NCBI GenBank assembly: GCA_964522605.1
Contig: CAZFWV010000107.1
Location: 1-19,087, forward strand
Source: CAVZLD01 sp964522605
GTDB lineage: Bacteria > Planctomycetota > Planctomycetia > Pirellulales > Pirellulaceae
Length of the DNA: 19,087 nt
Direction: 5' to 3'
How positions within the stretch are numbered: the stretch's first letter is position 1; each line of letters starts with the position of its first letter. This document shows positions 15,095-19,087 of this stretch, piece after piece. A program made the position numbers and the translations under genes. Under the pieces are notes generated by a model, which did no database searches, was not told where the DNA came from, and saw nothing but the letters and a program-made list of their open reading frames with translations.

Positions 15095-16762
15095 GTGAGT
15101 TACCTCGACACCGAATTGCATGCCATCATCACCCGCGGCAAAGAACAAGGCTATCTGACCTACGACGAAGTCAACGCATATCTTCCCGACGAAGACGTTA
15201 ATCCGGAAAAGCTCGACAATCTGCTGCTCGCACTCGACGAACGCGGCATCAAGCTTGTGGAGACTGCGCCCAAATCGTCGTTTGAGGATGAACGGCCGAA
15301 CGTCGATGATCCGCAGCAATCGGGTGACCTGCTTTCCGAACAAGATCCGCTCGGACCACCCCCTGCCGAAGAACTTCGCAAGCTCGACAGCGATCCGATT
15401 CGGATGTATTTGAGCCAGATGGCCAACATCCCCTTGCTCAGTCGAGAAGAAGAAATCGCGTTGGCCAAGAAGATCGAGGTTTCGCGCAAGCGATTTCGTC
15501 GAACGGTGCTCAGCTGCGATTTCGCAATGCAGCAGACGGTCGAGACCCTGATGCGAGTTCATGCCGGCGAGTTGCCGTTTGACCGGACGATCAAGGTGTC
15601 GCTGACCGAACGCCTGACGAAGGAACAGATTCTGGCACGGATGCCCCACAACTTGCGGACGCTGCAGCATTTGCTGGAGCAAAACCGCCAAGCTTTCGCG
15701 CGCCTGGTCAGCCGCTCGACGCCCGCCGAAGAACGTCAAGCTCTGCGGCGGCAGTTTATCCGTCGGCGACGAAAATGCCTGCAATTGGTGGAGGAACTCA
15801 GCCTGCGGACACGACGCGTACAGCCGCTGATGCGACAATTGGAAGAGTATTCCGAGCGAATGCAGGCGATCCGGCAGTTATTGCGCGAGATGCCTCTGAG
15901 CGTCGATTCGCAGATGCGGCGGGCCAGCCTGCGAAGGGAACTGCGCAAGCTGATGCTGCTGACGCAAGAAAGCCCGCGCAGCCTCCAGGAAAAATGCCGC
16001 CGTTTCCGGGAAGAATACGGCCTGTATGAACAGGTCAAACGTATGCTCTCCAACGGCAATCTGCGCCTGGTCGTGTCGATCGCCAAGAAATATCGCAACC
16101 GGGGCCTGAGCTTTCTGGACCTGATTCAGGAAGGAAATACGGGTCTGATGCGGGCCGTCGACAAGTACGAATATCGCCGCGGCTTCAAGTTCTCGACCTA
16201 CGCCACCTGGTGGATTCGGCAGGCAATTACCCGGGCGATCGCCGACCAGGCACGCACGATTCGCATTCCCGTCCATATGATCGATGTGCTCTCGAAACTC
16301 CGCAATGTCCAAAAGCGACTGCTGCAAGAGAAGCGGCGCGAGCCCACCATGTCGGAGATTGCCGACCGAGCGGGGATGAATATCGACGAAGTTCGGCGCG
16401 TCCTGGATATCGGCCGACATCCCGTCAGCCTCGATCGGCCCGTCGGCGACAGCGAAGACGCCGCTTTCGGGGAGTTCATCGAGGATCGAAGCTCCGACAA
16501 TCCGGTGCGGAATGCGGCCAACGGCATTCTGCGCGAAAAAATCGAGGCCCTGCTGAAGACGCTGACCTACCGCGAGCGCGAGATCATCCGACTGCGGTAC
16601 GGCCTGGGTGACGGATATACCTACACCCTGGAGGAGGTCGGGCGGATTTTCAAAGTGACTCGAGAACGTGTGCGTCAAATTGAAGCGAAAGCAGTTCGCA
16701 AACTGCAACATCCGGTCCGCAGCCAGAAGCTGGAGGGATTCCTGCGCGGAATGGTTGGCTGA
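15095..16762 (+). CDS. rpoD: Primary sigma factor RpoD (sigma-70)
   Basis: A 555-residue group 1 sigma factor that directs RNA polymerase to housekeeping promoters. Region 1.1 is recognisable at the N terminus (IITRGKEQGYLTYDEVNAYL, 11-30). Region 1.2 includes DSDPIRMYLSQM (98-109) and LLSREEEIALAKKIE (114-128). A non-conserved insert follows at about 145-312. Region 2 runs from SNGNLRLVVSIAKKYRNRG (319-337) through the promoter-melting/-10 part KFSTYATWWIRQAITRAIAD (365-384). Region 3 lies at about 390-470. Region 4 ends with the helix-turn-helix TLEEVGRIFKVTRERVRQIE (511-530). The GTG start has a strong AGGAGG. It is 449 bp after dnaG, and TTGACC/TATAAT promoters in the window fit such a factor. 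Confidence 0.95.
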   Translation: MSYLDTELHAIITRGKEQGYLTYDEVNAYLPDEDVNPEKLDNLLLALDERGIKLVETAPKSSFEDERPNVDDPQQSGDLLSEQDPLGPPPAEELRKLDSDPIRMYLSQMANIPLLSREEEIALAKKIEVSRKRFRRTVLSCDFAMQQTVETLMRVHAGELPFDRTIKVSLTERLTKEQILARMPHNLRTLQHLLEQNRQAFARLVSRSTPAEERQALRRQFIRRRRKCLQLVEELSLRTRRVQPLMRQLEEYSERMQAIRQLLREMPLSVDSQMRRASLRRELRKLMLLTQESPRSLQEKCRRFREEYGLYEQVKRMLSNGNLRLVVSIAKKYRNRGLSFLDLIQEGNTGLMRAVDKYEYRRGFKFSTYATWWIRQAITRAIADQARTIRIPVHMIDVLSKLRNVQKRLLQEKRREPTMSEIADRAGMNIDEVRRVLDIGRHPVSLDRPVGDSEDAAFGEFIEDRSSDNPVRNAANGILREKIEALLKTLTYREREIIRLRYGLGDGYTYTLEEVGRIFKVTRERVRQIEAKAVRKLQHPVRSQKLEGFLRGMVG

Positions 16763-16771
16763 CGAACAAGT

Positions 16772-16817
16772 GCTGTGCCCAGTCTAGGAAGGAAGCTGTG
16801 CCCAGTCTAGGAAGGAA
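16772..16817. repeat. 23-bp tandem duplication
   Basis: GCTGTGCCCAGTCTAGGAAG followed by GAA occurs twice in direct succession (16772-16794, 16795-16817), identical in both copies. It starts 10 nt after the sigma factor stop codon. Confidence 0.85.
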
Positions 16818-16826
16818 TTAGGGTGC

Positions 16827-16892
16827 CACTGGCTCTGCCAGTGCGACGATTGTTCAAGTCAGCAAGCTCTGGCACTGGCATAGCCAGTGCCA
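16827..16892. repeat. Pair of CACTGGC palindromes
   Basis: CACTGGCTCTGCCAGTG (16827-16843) and GGCACTGGCATAGCCAGTGC (16871-16890, extending to 16892) are two members of the same palindrome family as the 57-bp array, 27 nt apart. The second has the same ATA centre as the array units. Each can form a hairpin with a 7- to 9-bp stem. Confidence 0.75.
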
Positions 16893-17143
16893 CCGAATCC
16901 TTGACAAACACAAGGGGGAATCATGGATCGACGACCCCAACGAAATCGAATCGCCCCGAAGCGCCTTCGGACCCGGTCACCGCGCCGGCATCGGGTCCGG
17001 TTTACCTCGCCACCCTTCCGCAGCGCATGCCCGGGCCCCGCTCGTCCGCTGCGCCGTGGCAGTCGGCGTCGGCGGTGTGTCCGCCGATTGCGCATTCGCT
17101 GGTGAGCCATCGAAGGGTCTGGCGGCACCTTCCGGAACGTGCC

Positions 17144-17149
17144 TATAAT
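17144..17149 (+). promoter_or_regulatory. Possible -10 element for zinc-ribbon gene
   Basis: A perfect TATAAT 144 nt before the ATG at 17294, but no good -35 at 16-18 nt upstream. It could be a promoter with a weak -35, or chance. Confidence 0.35.
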
Positions 17150-17293
17150 GAGCCCTTCGCGGCTCCGGGGGGGTTCGCGCGTGGCTTGTCCACCGATTCT
17201 CCCCAACCAAACCGCGGGTTCTCAACCGGCGTGGATGAGTGCCCCGGGATTCGTCCGCGATGCGTAATCCGAGAGAGAGGAAGATCTTTCGCC

Positions 17294-18022
17294 ATGTCCG
17301 TAACGGCCGGCACGCTGCGTGACCTGCACCGACTTCACCGCCAACTGACGGACCTCCGCTCCCGTCTGGAACGCGGCCCCCGGCAGATTCGTGCCGCGGA
17401 TGCCCAGATCACCCAGCTCGAACAACAATGGCAACAGGCAAAGGAGACCGTCACGCGATCACGTGTCCTGGCCGATCAAAAGGAGCTGCAACTCCGCGAA
17501 CGGGAAGGCCGTATCCGCGACGTGCGCTCGCGCTTGAATAGCTGCAGTTCCAACCGCGAATACCAGGCCCACCTGGAACAGATCGCGGCGGATGAGCAGG
17601 CCAACAGCGTCCTGTCCGACGAGATTCTCGAGTTGCTGGACAAGATCAGCGAACAACAGCAGCAGGCCAAGAAGGCTGAGGAGAATGTGGAACGCGCCAA
17701 GCAGGAACGGCAAACGGTGCAGCAGCGAGTCGAGGGCGAACGCGCCTCGCTGGAAGCCGACCGGGACCGGCTGGCGAAGGAGTTGGCGCAGGCCGAAGCA
17801 GCGCTGCCCGGTGAATTCCGCGCCGAGTACGGGCGCGTCGTCAAGGCGCGCGGCGAGGAAGCACTCGCTCCCCTGGATGGGGACTGCTGCGGCGGCTGCT
17901 ACCAAACCATTACTCCGCAGATGCTCAACGAACTCTTGCAAGATCGACCGGTCACCTGCAAAAGCTGCGGGTGTTTGATCTATCGGCCCGAGGGCTGGGA
18001 AAGCCCCACCCGAGGACCCTGA
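17294..18022 (+). CDS. Coiled-coil protein with C4 zinc ribbon
   Basis: A 242-residue protein of the bacterial family with a long helical hairpin and a C-terminal zf-RING_7-type zinc ribbon (often annotated as C4-type zinc ribbon protein). Residues about 5-175 are heptad-rich coiled coil; the hairpin region has the family-like NREYQAHLEQIAADE (87-101). Zinc ligands are probably C199, C202, C222 and C225 (CGGC ... CKSC). Members are thought to bind nucleic acids or act in RNA/protein quality control, but the role here is not known. ATG 17294 with AGGAAG upstream gives the normal length; the frame stays open back to 16823, but that part crosses repeat palindromes. It is followed by greA after a terminator. 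Confidence 0.85.
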   Translation: MSVTAGTLRDLHRLHRQLTDLRSRLERGPRQIRAADAQITQLEQQWQQAKETVTRSRVLADQKELQLREREGRIRDVRSRLNSCSSNREYQAHLEQIAADEQANSVLSDEILELLDKISEQQQQAKKAEENVERAKQERQTVQQRVEGERASLEADRDRLAKELAQAEAALPGEFRAEYGRVVKARGEEALAPLDGDCCGGCYQTITPQMLNELLQDRPVTCKSCGCLIYRPEGWESPTRGP

Positions 18023-18033
18023 TTCCGGGTGGG
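18005..18033 (+). terminator. Hairpin at end of zinc-ribbon gene
   Basis: CCCACCCG (18005-18012) pairs with CGGGTGGG (18026-18033) across a 13-nt loop that includes the stop codon; TCGTTTC follows. The stem is strong but the T-run is poor, so it may act together with the better terminator downstream. Confidence 0.4.
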
Positions 18034-18069
18034 TCGTTTCGGGTGTGGACAATCACGTGCCTGGGAACC

Positions 18070-18104
18070 GACGGCCTTCGAATGAACCGAAGGCCGTCTC
18101 TTTT
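18070..18104 (+). terminator. Intrinsic terminator just upstream of greA
   Basis: GACGGCCTTCG (18070-18080) and CGAAGGCCGTC (18088-18098) form a perfect 11-bp stem with a 7-nt loop, followed by TCTTTT (18099-18104). It ends the transcript of the zinc-ribbon gene. It is also only 17 nt from the greA start, so it lies in the leader of any transcript entering greA from upstream. Confidence 0.85.
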
Positions 18105-18121
18105 GAACGACAGAGGATTCG

Positions 18122-18604
18122 ATGATGACCGAGCCGATTCCGATGACCCGCGAGGGATATAACAAGATCAAGGCTGAAGTCGACCGGCTGGAAAATGAGG
18201 AGATGCCCAAGATCGTCCAGCGACTGGCCAATGCCCGGGCCGAAGGAGATCTGAGCGAGAACGCCGAGTATCACGGGGCGCGTGAATCCCAGGGCATGCT
18301 GCAAGCCAAGATTAACCTGCTTCGAACGAAGCTGTCCAACGCTCACATCGTGGACACGGCGAAATTGCCCAAGGATCAGGTCGCTTTCGGAGCGACCGTG
18401 ACGGTGAAGGACCTGGAATACGGCGACGAGGAAGAGTACACACTTGTTGGCGCCGGCGAAGAGGACTACGACTGCGGCAAGATTCTCTGCACTAGTCCGG
18501 TCGGGCAGGGCCTCATGGGGAAAAAAGTCGGCGAGCAGGTGGAGATCCCCGTCCCGCGCGGAACGCTGAAATATGAAGTGCTTGGGATTCGCTTCGAGGA
18601 CTGA
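18122..18604 (+). CDS. greA: Transcription elongation factor GreA
   Basis: A 160-residue GreA, which enters the secondary channel of RNA polymerase and stimulates cleavage of backtracked RNA. The N-terminal coiled coil (about 8-77) carries the acidic tip EGDLSENAEYHGARE (41-55), whose D43 and E46 correspond to the catalytic-metal residues of the family. The C-terminal FKBP-like domain (about 85-160) contains FGATVTVKDLEYGDEEEYTL (89-108) and ends in the usual GTLKYEVLGI. Length is normal. Two adjacent ATGs exist; AGAGGA (18112-18117) is 4 nt before the first (18122) and 7 nt before the second (18125), so the second may be preferred. An intrinsic terminator lies immediately upstream, so expression depends on read-through or a promoter that I could not identify. 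Confidence 0.95.
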   Translation: MMTEPIPMTREGYNKIKAEVDRLENEEMPKIVQRLANARAEGDLSENAEYHGARESQGMLQAKINLLRTKLSNAHIVDTAKLPKDQVAFGATVTVKDLEYGDEEEYTLVGAGEEDYDCGKILCTSPVGQGLMGKKVGEQVEIPVPRGTLKYEVLGIRFED

Positions 18605-18858
18605 CGGACGCTCCCGGAATCGCCGCAGTGGGCGAATTGGCAAGAATTTGGAGCGTTGTGCGCATCGAAGTCTCACGACTTGTACGTGTTTCGTCTGCAT
18701 GTACCGCGTTGGGAAGGCGGCATTGAATTGACTGTTCCTCTGGGAGATTCAGGCCGGCCGGCCTGGAGAGGACGGAGTGCGCAAAGCATTCGGCGCGTGT
18801 TGCTCGTCCACCAAAGACTTTCCCCGGCCGCTACGCGTCCGACCCTCCCGCGTAAACG

Positions 18859-18876
18859 TTCGTTTAACCCGCAGCC
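18859..18876. repeat. Partial TTTAACCCGCAGCC repeat
   Basis: TTCGTTTAACCCGCAGCC is identical to the first 18 nt of the 29-bp units at 4497 and 4652, about 14 kb away. It confirms that this family is dispersed and not only local. Confidence 0.65.
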
Positions 18877-18960
18877 TCGCCCTGGCCTGTTGAAAATGTT
18901 TTCGACTCGGAAACATGGGCCGTTCTGGCAGGCAATGAACAAACCGAAATCCTCGCTCCC

Positions 18961-18986
18961 TTCTCCCCCGGCTTTGCGGGGGAGAA
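18961..18986. repeat. Palindromic TTCTCCCCCG hairpin
   Basis: TTCTCCCCCG (18961-18970) and CGGGGGAGAA (18977-18986) form a perfect 10-bp stem with a GCTTTG loop. Related C-rich blocks (CCCCTCTCCCCCGG) appear again at the window end. Confidence 0.7.
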
Positions 18987-19087
18987 GGGCTGGGGATGAG
19001 GGGGCACGGCATTCAAAAGTCGCAAGATTCCTCGCGGATTGTGGCCCGTTGAAAGCCCCTCTCCCCCGGCCCCTCTCCCCGAAACGA

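Larger units (their letters stand above)
16763..17293. other. Repeat-bearing gap after rpoD
   Basis: 531 bp without a supported gene. It holds the 23-bp tandem duplication (16772-16817), two CACTGGC palindromes (16827-16843 and 16871-16892) and a perfect TATAAT (17144-17149). A 60-codon Arg-rich frame at 16923-17105 looks accidental. No tmRNA, RNase P, 6S or SRP RNA signature was found by eye. Confidence 0.55.
18605..19087. other. Non-coding window end with repeats
   Basis: No gene is supported in these 483 bp. A partial TTTAACCCGCAGCC repeat lies at 18859-18876, a CCCCCG hairpin at 18961-18986, and C-rich CCCCTCTCCCC direct repeats run to the window edge (about 19056-19080). No clear greA terminator was found. 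Confidence 0.6.

Noticed and set aside
14990..16711. Two long minus-strand frames (282 and 277 codons) opposite rpoD
   Set aside because: The plus-strand sigma factor is unambiguous; these frames are antisense shadows in GC-rich DNA.
16923..17105. 60-codon Arg-rich frame with GGGGGAA before its ATG
   Set aside because: Arg/Pro-rich composition typical of random GC-rich frames, no recognisable motif, and it overlaps another open frame.
16823..17293. N-terminal extension of the zinc-ribbon protein (157 extra codons, in frame)
   Set aside because: It would translate across CACTGGC palindromes, has low-complexity composition and is not expected for the family; ATG 17294 has a ribosome-binding site.

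Overview
The window looks like a chromosomal segment of a planctomycete, probably from the Pirellulales/Planctomycetales side of the phylum. The reasons are: two large secreted-type proteins with the planctomycete LEPR-XLL-like N-terminal motif and C-terminal dockerin-like calcium repeats; a high-GC genome by eye; long intergenic gaps filled with many different palindromic repeats; and housekeeping genes of divergent sequence. It is mostly ordinary core and secreted-protein DNA. No phage, insertion sequence, CRISPR array, toxin-antitoxin pair or defence island is visible. The assignment rests on motifs read by eye, not on a database search.

Layout. 1-243: repeat-rich non-coding DNA. 244-843 (-): MocA/MobA-like nucleotidyltransferase, divergent from 987-2114 (+), a PilT-type retraction ATPase. 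2115-2543: spacer with a palindromic repeat. 2544-4352 (+): FG-GAP/VCBS-repeat protein with a dockerin pair. 4353-5424: a repeat-dense block with one 100-N assembly gap; inverted copies of one palindromic element bracket a small protein of unknown function (4833-5228). 5425-6705 (-): Tat-exported sulfite-oxidase-like molybdoenzyme. 6706-7619: non-coding, with a 57-bp tandem array broken by a second 100-N gap. 7620-7693 (-): tRNA-Val(TAC) with a TTGACA promoter. 7841-8845 (+): eight-helix membrane protein. 8937-12128 (+): secreted CARDB/serine-hydrolase/dockerin protein. 12129-12809: two tandem 103-bp palindromic elements, then a strong promoter. 12810-14645 (+): dnaG. 15095-16762 (+): primary sigma factor gene. 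17294-18022 (+): coiled-coil/C4 zinc-ribbon protein. 18122-18604 (+): greA, immediately preceded by an intrinsic terminator. 18605-19087: repeats only.

How the genes fit together. The right half (dnaG, rpoD, zinc-ribbon protein, greA) is a same-strand run for replication priming and transcription initiation/elongation. It is a relaxed version of the bacterial dnaG-rpoD macromolecular-synthesis cluster, with 270-530 bp spacers (about 100 bp before greA) and no rpsU seen. The left half mixes an isolated pilus motor with secreted proteins. The MocA-like enzyme and the sulfite-oxidase-like protein could both belong to molybdenum-cofactor biology, but they are 4.6 kb apart and not in an operon.

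The most notable signal is non-coding. Nearly every gap over 300 bp carries at least one palindromic repeat family, and a short shared leader (roughly GATGAC-CA-GAA-CTTCG) sits next to three unrelated palindromes. Both N gaps are flanked by identical 54-55 nt ends, so they are probably unmerged contig overlaps and not missing sequence.
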